Counted from the stretch's first letter, positions 24,452 through 34,234 are shown. The stretch is DNA of 64,000 nucleotides from UBA2402 sp044371005 (GCA_044371005.1 JBILUL010000002.1:31195-95194); one strand, 5' to 3'. Numbers and translations are program-made. Notes: a model not told the origin generated them from the sequence alone.

Positions 24452-26065
24452 GTGCTCGACGAGACTACCGATACCTTCGCCTCCCGTTCCTCCAACTCAC
24501 AACGCTCCTGGGCCCCTGCCTCACACTCCACCAACATCCGAACCGCTGCCGATCGGGCACGCCCCGGCGAGGATGCCGGTGAACGTCAGCACCGCGACAT
24601 GGTCGCGAGTCTGCGTCGCCGACTCGCCGAGCACATCGGCGATGACGAAGTGGAGCGCTACTTCGACGGCCAGACACGCGTCAGCATGCTCGAGGATCGT
24701 CTCGAAGTGACCGTCGCTTCGGGCCTTCTCGCAAAGTTGCTCGATACCCGCTACGGAACGAGCATCCGGCGTGCCGCGGGCGATGCGTTCGGCAACGGCA
24801 AGCCCGTCGAGGTCGCGTTCCGCGTGGATCGCGCCGCGTTCAGTGCGCGGCCTGAAACCCCGGCACCTGCGCCCGAGCCCCAGCAGGCCCGCGTGCAGAT
24901 CGCGGCTCGCGCTCAGGCATCCGCCGCGGCGAATGCCCGTTGCAACTTCGAGAACTATCTGGTGGGCAAGTCCAACCGCCTCGCGCACGCCGCGGCGGTG
25001 CGCGTGGCTGATGCCGATGGCTATGTGGCGCCGCTCTTCCTGCACGGTTCATGCGGCATGGGAAAGACTCATCTGCTGCAGGCGACCGTTCAGCGCTACG
25101 TGGCGAACCATCCCGGCTCATCGGTGCGGTACACGACCGCGGAAGCCTTCACCAATGAGTTCGTCGCGGCGATCAAGGCCAATCGCGTCGAGGCGTTCCG
25201 CCGCTCGTACCGCAAGGTCGATCTGCTGGCGATCGATGATGTTCATTTCTTCTCCTCGAAGGAAGCAACGCAGGCCGAACTGCTTCACACGCTCGACGCC
25301 GTGGGGCTCGAGGGGGCTCGCATCATTCTCGCCAGCGATGAGCACCCGAAGGAGATCCGCAAGCTCAGTGATCGGCTTTCCTCCCGGTTCATGGCGGGCA
25401 TCGTGGTGCGGATCGAAGCGCCGGATCGGGAACTTCGCGAGCGTCTGGTGAAGCACCTGGCGCACCGGCGTGGAATGATACTCGAGGACGCGGCGATCGG
25501 CATCCTGGTCGACCGGACCGAGCGGGCCATCGGCTCGCTGGGCGGGTTCGGCGGTTCCGTGCGCGAAATCGAGGGGTTGCTGAACCAGATCGATGCCGTC
25601 AACCGGCTTCTGCCCGAACTTGCAAGCCAGGATGGAGTGGTGGGGGCGCTGCTGGTGCGGCGTGCGCTGGGCATTTCCGACGATGCCGCGGCGAACGATG
25701 ATGCGTCGCGTGAACGCCGCGTCCGTCGCCCGGTGGCCGGCGAAGTGGTGCTCTCGGAGATCTGCAAGACCCTTGGCGTTGAAGTCATGGATGTGCACGG
25801 CAAGGGACGCCATCCGCGAGTCGTGCTGGCACGCGGGCTGGTCGCGTACCTCTGCCGCACGCTCACGACGCTGAGCTTTCCTGAGATCGCCTCGATCATC
25901 GGTCGCGACAACCACTCGACGGTGATCACGGCCTTCAAGCGCTTCGAGCGTCAGATGGCCCAGGGTGAATCGCCTGAAGCTCACCTTCCACCGACGCTGG
26001 GCAGCCTGAGCCTGCGTGAGCTTTCCGAACTGCTCGCGAGGCAGATTGCCAAGGCCTCATACTGA
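24452..26065 (+). CDS. dnaA: Chromosomal replication initiator protein DnaA
   Basis: AAA+ initiator that binds DnaA boxes and opens the origin. Domain III begins at about residue 165 (FENYLVGKSNRLAHAAA). Walker A is GSCGMGKT (199-206), Walker B is LLAIDDVHFF, and sensor motifs follow in ILASDEHPKEIRKLSDRLSSRF. Domain IV has ICKTLGVEVMDVHGKGR, PRVVLARGLVAYLCR and the DnaA-box-reading signature GRDNHSTVITAF. The N-terminal domain I/II region is diverged. GTG 24452 is preceded by GAGAGG about 8 nt upstream. 537 aa. dnaN is not next to it; an ABC transporter follows. Confidence 0.94.
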   Translation: MLDETTDTFASRSSNSQRSWAPASHSTNIRTAADRARPGEDAGERQHRDMVASLRRRLAEHIGDDEVERYFDGQTRVSMLEDRLEVTVASGLLAKLLDTRYGTSIRRAAGDAFGNGKPVEVAFRVDRAAFSARPETPAPAPEPQQARVQIAARAQASAAANARCNFENYLVGKSNRLAHAAAVRVADADGYVAPLFLHGSCGMGKTHLLQATVQRYVANHPGSSVRYTTAEAFTNEFVAAIKANRVEAFRRSYRKVDLLAIDDVHFFSSKEATQAELLHTLDAVGLEGARIILASDEHPKEIRKLSDRLSSRFMAGIVVRIEAPDRELRERLVKHLAHRRGMILEDAAIGILVDRTERAIGSLGGFGGSVREIEGLLNQIDAVNRLLPELASQDGVVGALLVRRALGISDDAAANDDASRERRVRRPVAGEVVLSEICKTLGVEVMDVHGKGRHPRVVLARGLVAYLCRTLTTLSFPEIASIIGRDNHSTVITAFKRFERQMAQGESPEAHLPPTLGSLSLRELSELLARQIAKASY

Positions 26066-26175
26066 GAGAATCGCGGGGCCAGGGTCGAACACACTCGGGA
26101 CTGGCAGCGTGTGCGTGTCTGGACTTCACGCACGCCTGCCTCCCGAGGCTGGTACGATGCCGACCCAGTGCACCC

Positions 26176-27027
26176 ATGCTGACGCTCAAGGACCTCAGAA
26201 AGTCGTTTGGCTCCGTGACCGCGGTCGATGGGCTTTCGCTGCGCATCGAACCCGGCGAGGTCTTCGGCCTGCTGGGCCCCAACGGTGCGGGAAAGTCAAC
26301 GACGATCGGCATGGCCGTCGGGCTCATCCGTCCTGATTCTGGATCGGTGCACCTGGATGGCGTTGGCGATCCCTCTCAGCCAAAGGCCCGACGCGCCCTT
26401 GGCGTCGCACCTCAGTCTCTGGCGATCTACGACGATCTCTCCGCCCGGGAAAATCTGGATTTCTTCGGTCGTCTGTACGGCATCACCGGCAAGGAACTCA
26501 AGAAGCGAGTGGGGGAGGTGCTCGATCATGTGGGCCTCTCATCGCGAGGCACGGACCGAGTGAGTGGGTATTCGGGCGGCATGAAGCGGCGGCTGAACCT
26601 GGCCGTTGCGATCATCCACCGCCCCGCGATGCTGCTTCTGGACGAGCCGACCGCAGGTGTTGATCCGCAGTCACGCAACAACATTCTTGATCTGGTCCGA
26701 GACCTCGCAGCGGGTGGCACGACGATCGTCTACACGACCCACTACATGGAGGAGGCCGCCAAGTTGTGCGCGCGGGTCGCCATTGTCGATCATGGCAAGG
26801 TCCTGGCTACGGGCACCGTCGGATCACTCGTGGCGCAGTTCGGCGGCAAGAGTGTGGTCACGGTCAACCGGGGCGAGCAGAGCGAGCGATTTGAAGCAGA
26901 TGATCCGGTGAGCGTCGTCGCCAAGGTCATGGCGGAACCCGGGCATGGCGTCGACGGACTTCGCATTGACCGGCCTGACCTCGAATCGGTGTTCCTGAAC
27001 CTTACAGGAAGGAGCCTGCGAGACTGA
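26176..27027 (+). CDS. ABC transporter ATP-binding protein (ABC-2 exporter type)
   Basis: Nucleotide-binding subunit of an exporter. Walker A GPNGAGKST (about 34-42), Q-loop VAPQSLAIYDDLSARENL, signature YSGGMKRRLNLA, Walker B LLLDEPTAGVDP, and a switch histidine in YTTHYMEEAAKL. The DrrA/CcmA-like C-terminal region ends DLESVFLNLTGRSLRD. 283 aa. The stop codon overlaps the permease start by one base (TGATG), so the two form an operon. Confidence 0.93.
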   Translation: MLTLKDLRKSFGSVTAVDGLSLRIEPGEVFGLLGPNGAGKSTTIGMAVGLIRPDSGSVHLDGVGDPSQPKARRALGVAPQSLAIYDDLSARENLDFFGRLYGITGKELKKRVGEVLDHVGLSSRGTDRVSGYSGGMKRRLNLAVAIIHRPAMLLLDEPTAGVDPQSRNNILDLVRDLAAGGTTIVYTTHYMEEAAKLCARVAIVDHGKVLATGTVGSLVAQFGGKSVVTVNRGEQSERFEADDPVSVVAKVMAEPGHGVDGLRIDRPDLESVFLNLTGRSLRD

Positions 27028-28331
27028 TGGGACCTGTCATCGCTCTGGCGATCAAGGATATTCGGCATCTGGTCAGAGACCGGGGCGCTGCTTTCTTTGC
27101 GCTTGGGTTTCCACTGCTGGTGGCGATGTTCTTCGGCGTCATCTTCGGTGGCAACACCGGTGAGCGCGGGCAGGTTGTTCTGGCGGTGGCCAACCTCGAT
27201 CAGGGCACGCTGGGCAAGGGCTTTGTCGAAGACCTCTCAGCCGACTCGACGATCGAAGTGGTGGCCGTTGATGGGCCGGCCAAGGGTGAGGAACTCGTCC
27301 GTCTCGGCAAGGCCACGGCCAGCGTCGTCGTTCCCGCAGACTTTTCGGTGAAGGCGGATTCCATCTTTGCCGGCGGTGCGATGAACATCGAAGTCCTGGT
27401 TGATCCCTCGCGTCGATCGGAGACCGGGCTGCTGACGGGCAAGATCAGCGAGATCGGATTCCGACAGATCAGCCGCGTCTTCACGGATGGATCACGAATG
27501 TCCTCTGCACTCGGCGAGGCTCGCAAGAGTCTGGCCAGCGCCAAGGATGTAGCGCCGACTTCCAAGGCGATGCTGCTGCTGATGTTCGATTCGGTTGAAA
27601 AGGTCGTCGCGTCCGGGCTCAGCCCCGCTGGTGCCGCGCCCGCCGGTGAAGGAACCGATGCCGCGACCCCGGCAGTCGGCGGCTGGATGCCCGTGTCGGT
27701 CAGCGTGCGCGAACTGGCCACCAAGAAGACCGGTCCGCGAAACGCGTACGAAGTCTCATTCACTCAGGGCATCATCTGGGGATTGATGGGTTGCGTCACC
27801 GCCTTTGGTGCTTCGATGGCCACCGAGCGGACACGTGGCACGCTCACACGCCTGTCCGCAGCACCCATCTCCCGAGCTCAGATTCTGGCCGGCAAAGCGC
27901 TTGCCTGTTTCCTCGCCTGCATGATCGTTCAGGCGCTGCTCATCATGGTTGGCATGCTCGTCTTTGGCATTCGGATCGACAATCCCGTGCTGATGGTGGT
28001 CGCGTGTTCCGCCGCGTCCCTTGGCTTCACCGGCGTGATGATGTTCATCGCCGGGCTGAGCAAGTCGGAAGGCAGCGGGGCGGGAATGGGGCGGGCTTTG
28101 GTGCTGGTGCTCGCGATGATCGGCGGCGGGACGATCCCGCTCTTCATCCTGCCCAAGTACATGGTGACCGTGAGCCGCGTGAGTCCCTTCTCGTGGGCGA
28201 CGACGTGTCTTGAAGGCGCCATGTGGCGCGGGTACTCGTTCACCGACATGGCGCTTCCCGCCTCGGTGCTTCTGGGTTTTGGCTGCATCGGTTTCGTGAT
28301 CGGTGTCAGTTCGCTGCGCTGGTCCGAATGA
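27027..28331 (+). CDS. ABC-2 type transporter permease
   Basis: Membrane subunit paired with the preceding ATPase. An N-terminal helix (FALGFPLLVAMFFGVIFGG) is followed by a large extracytoplasmic domain (about residues 45-235). Five or six helices then occupy the C-terminal half (GIIWGLMGCVTAFGASMA, ACFLACMIVQALLIMVGMLVFG, LVVACSAASLGFTGVMMFIAG, VLVLAMIGGGTIPLFILP, and the last from LPASVLLGFGCIGFVIG). This is the ABC2 membrane-3 layout of multidrug, lipid or sodium exporters. 434 aa. Substrate not predictable. Confidence 0.88.
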   Translation: MGPVIALAIKDIRHLVRDRGAAFFALGFPLLVAMFFGVIFGGNTGERGQVVLAVANLDQGTLGKGFVEDLSADSTIEVVAVDGPAKGEELVRLGKATASVVVPADFSVKADSIFAGGAMNIEVLVDPSRRSETGLLTGKISEIGFRQISRVFTDGSRMSSALGEARKSLASAKDVAPTSKAMLLLMFDSVEKVVASGLSPAGAAPAGEGTDAATPAVGGWMPVSVSVRELATKKTGPRNAYEVSFTQGIIWGLMGCVTAFGASMATERTRGTLTRLSAAPISRAQILAGKALACFLACMIVQALLIMVGMLVFGIRIDNPVLMVVACSAASLGFTGVMMFIAGLSKSEGSGAGMGRALVLVLAMIGGGTIPLFILPKYMVTVSRVSPFSWATTCLEGAMWRGYSFTDMALPASVLLGFGCIGFVIGVSSLRWSE

Positions 28332-28348
28332 GCCGCGGATCACCGCTT

Positions 28349-30829
28349 TCACGCGGCGGCGAGCAGTGGCGAGACACTCTGACGCCCGATCCACATCGCG
28401 CACGTCTCAACGAGTCTGGCCCGATCGATGGGCTTGGTCGCGTACTCGTCGCATCCGGCTTCGATGCACCGGCGACGATCATCGTCCATGGCGTGCGCGG
28501 TGAGTGCCACGATCGCGATTGCATTCCCCGCCTTGCGGAGCGTTCGGGCGAGCGAGTATCCGTCCATTTCAGGCATCTGCATGTCGGAGACGATGAGCCC
28601 GAAGGGCTCTCCTCTGGCCTCAGCCGCGGCGAGCTTCTCGAGGGCCACCAGCCCATTCTCGGCGATCTCTACGTTGCCGCCCGCCTTGCGAAGATGAAAC
28701 GAGATCAATCGCTGGTTGTCCAGCCCATCCTCCACCAGCAGAATGCGACCGCCAAGCGTGTCTGGTGCTCCCTGAGCCGTCTGGGGCGGCTGGTCCGGGG
28801 CATGTCCTGCCAAGCGCAGCGCGGGCGCGCTGTCGGCCACCTCGATCACTGGTACCCACACTCGGAACCGTGATCCCTGGCCTGGTTCCGACCAGACCAG
28901 TTCTGAGTTTCCGCCCATCAACTGTGCCAGCTTTCTGCACAGCGCGAGGCCAAGCCCGGTTCCCCCGTGCGATCGAGTCAGACCGCCATCCGCCTGGGTG
29001 AATGCGGAGAACAACTGCTGCTGGTGGTGATGATCGATCCCCTGCCCCGTGTCCACGACATCGATGGTCAGTGTTGGAGGCTGCGTTGTGTCGCGGTGCT
29101 GCAGTTCGATGGTGATCTCGCCGCGTGAAGTGAACTTGACTGCGTTGCCGACCAGGTTGATCAGGATCTGACGAAGTCGCGCCGGATCGGTTTCGACGCG
29201 GCGGGGAACCGGTGAGAGTTCGCGGACTGTCATCGAGAGGCCTTTGTCACGGGCGCGTGCCGCGTGCATGCGGATGACGTCTTCAACGAGATTCAGCGGC
29301 TGCGCCACCGTGGGTTCGAGTTCAAGTCTTCCTGCATCGAGCTTTGAGAGCGAGAGGATGTCGTTGATCATCGTCAGCAGGTGCTGCCCGGCGCTGGAGA
29401 TCGTGTCGATCAACTCGATGCGTCGCTTCGGTGCGGCGTCAATGTCGCCGGTTTCCCGAAGAATGTCGGTGTTGCCAAGGATGGCCGTCAGGGGCGTCCT
29501 GATCTCATGACTGATGTTGGTGAGGAACTCGGTCTTGGCGCGGCTTGCTTGTTCCGCCGCGTCCTTGAGCCGTTCGAGCTCCATTTCGCGTCGCGTCGCG
29601 GCCGTGATGTCCTGCACGCAGACCGTCACCCCGGCGATGCGGCCGTCGGGAGTCGTCCATGGACGCATGTCCCACTGGATGAACCGTTCACTCCCGGATT
29701 CCTGCCACACTTCCCGCTCCTGATGGATGTCCGCGCCTGCCAGACACTGTTCGAACGCACTCACCCAGCGTTCTGCGGGCAGGCACGTTCCGTGCATCGA
29801 CGCTCGCGTGAGGGCTCCACCCTGAAGACGCGGCACCTGTTCATCCCACTGGCAGCTTGTGGCGATGATCGCTCCGGCGCGATCCAGCATTGCGATGGCG
29901 GCCGGCGCATGGTTGATGAGTGCGGAGAGCTGCGCCCGTTGCAGATCAAGAGCCCCGTGAGCCCGGTGGACCCTGCGCAGCACTGTCCAGGCAATCGCGG
30001 CGGACAAGCCCAGCGTCGCCAGCACGGCGAGCCCCAGCAATGCCGATTGCGTGAGCACGGCCCGATGCGCCTCTGCTTCTCGCCGGGTTGCCGCGATTCG
30101 GGTGAGCTCAACCGTTTCATCAATCGCCGCTCTGTGGCGATCATACAGCGCAGACAAGGTGGTTCGAAGCACTTGCCTGGCTTCATCAATCCGGCCAGCA
30201 CGGATCAGTGGAAAGTAGTCCCGGTCCCGGACCATTCGCATCTGCGCAACGGCTGGCCCGGCCCGGCCCAGAAGCGCCACACGCATCGGCTCATCCTTGA
30301 GGTGGATGGTCCAGTGTGTGATTCGATCGTCGTACTGGGCATCGAGCGTTGCGCATCTGGCCATGAGTTCCGCCCGGATGTCCGCGTCGTGTTCTCCGGC
30401 GATCAGGTTCAGGACGAGCCACGATTCAATGGCGTAGGCAGGAGGCGGCAGAATGTCGGCAAGGAGATACTTGTCCTCGATGATTCGCGAATAGAGAGTT
30501 CCATTCACCGCCACATGGCGGAGGGTCGACTGGGTCCGCCACCCAAGCGCTGCAAAGCCCAGCAGCAGCGGGAGCATGACGAGAAAGACAAGCTTGGCCT
30601 GTGTGCCAGAGTGCGTCATGGCCACACCACCCCGTGATCCAACCAGGGGCCGCTTCCAGGGGGCGCTGGTGGCGAAGTTGAATGGGCCCATTCCTGCAGC
30701 ATCGCTGCGTGTGAACTCGCTCCAAAGGTGTGTGACGGTGTCGGTTGCATCGGTATCTGAAATTGCCCCAGGGGAGGTATCGGAGGCCGCTGGCGCACGG
30801 TTTGGCGTGAGCCGCTCGAATGGTGCCAT
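28349..30829 (-). CDS. Hybrid sensor histidine kinase with PAS domain and receiver
   Basis: Membrane-bound two-component sensor. A hydrophobic helix (LVFLVMLPLLLGFAALGW) precedes a periplasmic four-helix-like sensor region (about residues 100-260) and a second membrane helix (ALLGLAVLATLGLSAAIAW). A PAS domain follows (SALINHAPAAIAMLDRAGAI to VTVCVQDIT). The kinase core has H-box FLTNISHEIRTPL, N-box ILINLVGNAVKFT, and G-boxes DTGQGI and GGTGLGLALC. A C-terminal receiver has the phospho-acceptor Asp in LIVSDMQMPEMDG. 826 aa; the start may be the methionine at 30619 (MTHSGTQAK), which opens just before the first helix. No separate response regulator is adjacent. It converges on the ABC exporter genes. 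Confidence 0.92.
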   Translation of the reverse strand: MAPFERLTPNRAPAASDTSPGAISDTDATDTVTHLWSEFTRSDAAGMGPFNFATSAPWKRPLVGSRGGVAMTHSGTQAKLVFLVMLPLLLGFAALGWRTQSTLRHVAVNGTLYSRIIEDKYLLADILPPPAYAIESWLVLNLIAGEHDADIRAELMARCATLDAQYDDRITHWTIHLKDEPMRVALLGRAGPAVAQMRMVRDRDYFPLIRAGRIDEARQVLRTTLSALYDRHRAAIDETVELTRIAATRREAEAHRAVLTQSALLGLAVLATLGLSAAIAWTVLRRVHRAHGALDLQRAQLSALINHAPAAIAMLDRAGAIIATSCQWDEQVPRLQGGALTRASMHGTCLPAERWVSAFEQCLAGADIHQEREVWQESGSERFIQWDMRPWTTPDGRIAGVTVCVQDITAATRREMELERLKDAAEQASRAKTEFLTNISHEIRTPLTAILGNTDILRETGDIDAAPKRRIELIDTISSAGQHLLTMINDILSLSKLDAGRLELEPTVAQPLNLVEDVIRMHAARARDKGLSMTVRELSPVPRRVETDPARLRQILINLVGNAVKFTSRGEITIELQHRDTTQPPTLTIDVVDTGQGIDHHHQQQLFSAFTQADGGLTRSHGGTGLGLALCRKLAQLMGGNSELVWSEPGQGSRFRVWVPVIEVADSAPALRLAGHAPDQPPQTAQGAPDTLGGRILLVEDGLDNQRLISFHLRKAGGNVEIAENGLVALEKLAAAEARGEPFGLIVSDMQMPEMDGYSLARTLRKAGNAIAIVALTAHAMDDDRRRCIEAGCDEYATKPIDRARLVETCAMWIGRQSVSPLLAAA

Positions 30830-31094
30830 CCTTCACCTGATGATGTCAAACTGAGGAACTTCCTTCACGCGTGAATCGGGGAGTCCGCAGCACGCCGGCG
30901 ATCGCCGGCATGAAGGAGTCCCCCGGGCGAGGGGGTGTGCTGCGAAACCGCCATCGATGGTGAGGGGTGTGCGGTCTGTGCTGTTTGAAGGGGCTGTTGC
31001 ATCTGGGCAGGAAGGGATTGCCTCTGACGGCGTGTGTTTGCCTTGCACAGCCGCGTCGTGAAATGGACAGTTGCACTCTCAGGAGGTCTCTTTG

Positions 31095-33161
31095 ATGACG
31101 ACGCGTGCGAACAGTGGTCTGCTCTCCCGACTGCTTGGCCTTCAGGCCGGTGCCGATTGCTCTGTTGAGAGCGGGGGAATCGAATCCCTTGAATCAAGAG
31201 CAATGCTCTCGGCGGGGTCTCGATTCTCGTCTGAGTCGCCCGCCGCGCCGGCTTCGATCACCGGGCAGGCCCTCACGCCGTCGAGTGTGGCACTTGCCTG
31301 GAGTCGCTCGAACGGTGCCACGGGGTACTCAGTCCGTCGCGCTGAGTTCACCGGAGCCTTCTCGGAAATCGCAAGGGTGACGTCGGCGAATCAACTGACG
31401 TTCATCGATTCGACCGTTTCCTCCAATCACGCCTATCGCTACTCGATCTCGGCCATCGCGGGCAGCATGGTGTCCGCTGCGTCGCGATCCGTCACGGTGG
31501 TCACGCCGCTGGTGGCACCAGGCGAGTTCTCTGCCCGCGTCGTCGGGGCGGGCATCGAGCTCAACTGGCAGGGGCGTGAATCAACGGCCACCGGCTACAT
31601 CATCGTTCGATCGATCGATGGGGCTGGACACAAGCCGCTGGTCATGCTCCACGACAGGGCCCTGAGCACCTTCACCGACCGGACCGTGGTCAGCGGAACC
31701 ATCTACACCTATCGCATCCAGGCGATGGGGGGCACCCGGATGTCGGCACTCACTTCGGCACCATCGGTGGCGATGCCGCTGACCGCGCCCCAGGGTGTGG
31801 GTGCTTCGGCCGGTGCGTCGTCCATCACCGTCTCGTGGACCGGGGTCGACCGCAGGGCCACAGGCATCACCATCAGTCGCTCGGCATCTGGCGGTGCGTT
31901 CACGAGCATCGGGACGGTCTCGAAAGCCACGATGCGCTTCACGGACTCGACGGCGATCGCCGGCATCAACTACCAGTACCGGGTCGAAGCAACCCGTCCG
32001 GGCGTACCCACAGGCGTCTCCGCGGCAGCCTCTGCAACGATTGTCGCCGGTGGCGCCTCATCCGCAGGCAGCTCCGTTCCCGGCATCACCGTGAGCACCC
32101 GTTACGGGAACGAACTGATCGTCACCGCGTCTTCGGGAAACTCACCCATCAGGCTCGCCAAGTCGGGTGCCAACCTTCGCATCACCTCGGGCGACCGGCT
32201 CATCTCGGAAGTGTCGATGCCCGGCTCACTCTTTGTCTATGACCGGGGCGGCACGCACGCGATCGCCATTGACTCCTCGGTCACGATTCGCACGACGGTT
32301 TCTTCACTTGGCGGCGGTACGACCTCCGTCACCAGCGCAGCGAGCAACGTCAGCATCTGGATCGATTCGACGGATGCATTCACCGGAACCGGCACCGTGC
32401 ATCGCATTGGTACCCTGGCTGGCAATGTCTCGAAGGCCACGGGGATCAGCCTGCCCAATCCGACTGACTCTGGCCGGACCGTCGATACCAACGCCTCGCT
32501 GTGGGGCAGCGGGCCGGTTGCGGGTGACGTCAATCAAGGAGCCGTCGGCGACTGCTACCTGCTCTCATCGTTCGCAGCCTTCGCGGTGAGCAAGCCGTCC
32601 GTACTGCTGGAATCGGCCGTGGATCTGGGTGATGGCACCTACCTGGTGCAGTTCATCCGCGAGAACGCGCCCGTCTATGTTCGCGTCTCCAACGACATTC
32701 CATCGACCTACGGCACCAGCTACAACTTCGCACGTCCCGGCAGTTCCGGTACCGTCTGGGCACCGGTCATGGAGAAGGCCTTCGCCTACTTCCGCACCGG
32801 CCAGAACACCTACGCCTCGATCAGCGGCGGCTGGATGGGAGATGTCTACCGTGCGATGGGTGTGCGTCCCAGTACCATCACCCTGAACGGCACCCCCGAT
32901 GCCTTCTTCTCGATGGTCTCCTCGGCCTTCAATGCAGGCAAGGCCATCACGTTCGGTACCAGCACCTCGGCACCATCGCTGGTTCGCAGCCATGCCTACA
33001 CGCTGGTCGGCGTGACCCGCGACTCGAGCGGCGTCGCACGCTACACGATCCGAAACCCGTGGGGTGCCTCGGGCAGTTCGATCGAGAACAACGCCGGCAT
33101 CGCAACCCTGACCTTCGACCAGATGCGTGCCAACTTCTCGGTTGGTGCCATGGCAGCCTGA
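31095..33161 (+). CDS. Exported fibronectin type III and calpain-like (C2) cysteine peptidase
   Basis: The N-terminus has IESLESRAMLSA, a close match to the planctomycete LEPR/LExRxLLSA export-linked motif, instead of a classical signal peptide. Three fibronectin type III-like repeats follow (about residues 50-320; strands such as SVALAWSRSNGATGYSVRRA and SITVSWTGVDRRATGITISR). A beta-rich linker leads to a C2 calpain-type catalytic domain: C487 in GDVNQGAVGDCYLLSSFAA, H633 in SHAYTLVGV and N654 in IRNPWGASG form the Cys-His-Asn triad. Start 31095 is fixed by AGGAGG at 31081-31086. 688 aa. No calcium-binding dockerin is attached. It probably acts outside the cell; the substrate is unknown. 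Confidence 0.88.
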   Translation: MTTRANSGLLSRLLGLQAGADCSVESGGIESLESRAMLSAGSRFSSESPAAPASITGQALTPSSVALAWSRSNGATGYSVRRAEFTGAFSEIARVTSANQLTFIDSTVSSNHAYRYSISAIAGSMVSAASRSVTVVTPLVAPGEFSARVVGAGIELNWQGRESTATGYIIVRSIDGAGHKPLVMLHDRALSTFTDRTVVSGTIYTYRIQAMGGTRMSALTSAPSVAMPLTAPQGVGASAGASSITVSWTGVDRRATGITISRSASGGAFTSIGTVSKATMRFTDSTAIAGINYQYRVEATRPGVPTGVSAAASATIVAGGASSAGSSVPGITVSTRYGNELIVTASSGNSPIRLAKSGANLRITSGDRLISEVSMPGSLFVYDRGGTHAIAIDSSVTIRTTVSSLGGGTTSVTSAASNVSIWIDSTDAFTGTGTVHRIGTLAGNVSKATGISLPNPTDSGRTVDTNASLWGSGPVAGDVNQGAVGDCYLLSSFAAFAVSKPSVLLESAVDLGDGTYLVQFIRENAPVYVRVSNDIPSTYGTSYNFARPGSSGTVWAPVMEKAFAYFRTGQNTYASISGGWMGDVYRAMGVRPSTITLNGTPDAFFSMVSSAFNAGKAITFGTSTSAPSLVRSHAYTLVGVTRDSSGVARYTIRNPWGASGSSIENNAGIATLTFDQMRANFSVGAMAA

Positions 33162-33191
33162 TTCCCTTGAGTTCCACGCGCAGGGCTTCAC

Positions 33192-33221
33192 AGGCCGGTC
33201 CGGGATTGCCCGGGCCGGCCT
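33192..33221. terminator. Terminator between the calpain-like gene and batE
   Basis: AGGCCGGTCCGGG (33192-33204) pairs with CCCGGGCCGGCCT (33209-33221), with one wobble-type mismatch, around an ATTG loop. It lies in the 116-bp gap between convergent genes. A T-tract is weak (TTGCCCTTTG follows). Confidence 0.6.
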
Positions 33222-33277
33222 TGCCCTTTGATCCACGCGCCCCCACGCGAGGCACCGGCATGATTCACCAAGGCCGA

Positions 33278-34234
33278 TCAATGAGAAATAAACTCGACGG
33301 CGGACTGAGGGATCCAGGCTCGCCGACCATCCCACAGCAAAAGCAGCACCCAGCTGGATCGAGTCTCAACCACTCGGCACTCAACTCCTGGCCGCACGGG
33401 CTCCTTGAAGGCCGGGTCGTACATCTCGGCCGGACCTGAACGTGCAATCAGACCGTCCTGAATCACCACTGCGTCACGAACACCCTTCTCGGAAATCTCA
33501 ATCGCGATCACAGGCCCGGCAACCAGCAGACAGAGAAGTCCTGCGACGAACGCATGACGCAGGGAGATCCCACGCCATCGGAAAGCCGCGGCGATCCCCA
33601 GCGCAAAAGTCGCCAGGTAACACACGGCCGCAACGGTCAGCACCAGACGCACTGGAAACCACCTGATCGTCCGATCCGCCGCATACGCCAGGAACCGTCC
33701 GATGCCACGGATCGTTCCCGCAATTCCACCCTCCCCCGGATCCGCCGGAACAGCCGCGGCGTTGGGCGCGAGCGATTCCGTTCCCGCCGTGCGACGCGCC
33801 GCCGCGAGGCCGCCAGCAATGTTCGCATCCGATGGATCAAGGGCCTGGGCCCGACGAAAGGCCGCAATGGCTCGCGCCGGCTCGCCCGCGAGCAGACTGG
33901 CATTGGCGATGTTGAGCTCAAGCTGCGGGTTATGGATCTTCGCGTTGAGCGCAATGGACCGCCAGGTCGCAGCGGCACTGCTGAACATGGCCTGGGCGCC
34001 CGCTCTGTCAGTGCCATGAAGCTTCATCCCCGCGGCAAACAACTCGAGGCCTGTGCGAAACGCAGCCTCCTGATCAGCCCGCGTGTCGAGGCGGAGCGAG
34101 TCAGCAGCGGGCGCAGGTCGCGACATGGCATCGGCGGCGACGCCGGTGCCGGTCATGAACCATGCACCCAGCACACAGGCGAGCAGCCTGACCGCACGGT
34201 GGTACATTCGTCGGGTCATGGTCGTGGTGTTCAT
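33278..34234 (-). CDS. batE: BatE-like TPR and SH3 protein
   Basis: Last gene of the Bat operon. A signal peptide (LLACVLGAWFMTGTGVAA) is followed by TPR-type helices (about residues 55-150: FRTGLELFAAGMKLHGTDR, NAKIHNPQLELNIANASLLAGEPARAIAAFRRAQALDPSDAN). Two transmembrane helices come next (VRLVLTVAAVCYLATFALGIAAAF and AFVAGLLCLLVAGPVIAIEI). The C-terminal SH3-like domain reads VVIQDGLIARSGPAEMYDP, VRPGVECRVVETRSSWVLL, AWIPQSAVEFI. 318 aa. The ATG overlaps the batD stop by 4 bp. Bat proteins form a membrane complex linked to stress tolerance; the precise role is unsettled. Confidence 0.82.
   Translation of the reverse strand: MNTTTMTRRMYHRAVRLLACVLGAWFMTGTGVAADAMSRPAPAADSLRLDTRADQEAAFRTGLELFAAGMKLHGTDRAGAQAMFSSAAATWRSIALNAKIHNPQLELNIANASLLAGEPARAIAAFRRAQALDPSDANIAGGLAAARRTAGTESLAPNAAAVPADPGEGGIAGTIRGIGRFLAYAADRTIRWFPVRLVLTVAAVCYLATFALGIAAAFRWRGISLRHAFVAGLLCLLVAGPVIAIEISEKGVRDAVVIQDGLIARSGPAEMYDPAFKEPVRPGVECRVVETRSSWVLLLLWDGRRAWIPQSAVEFISH

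Noticed and set aside
29381..30637. 418-codon plus-strand frame opposite the histidine kinase
   Set aside because: Shadow of the kinase coding strand; Cys/Arg/Pro-rich with no domain.
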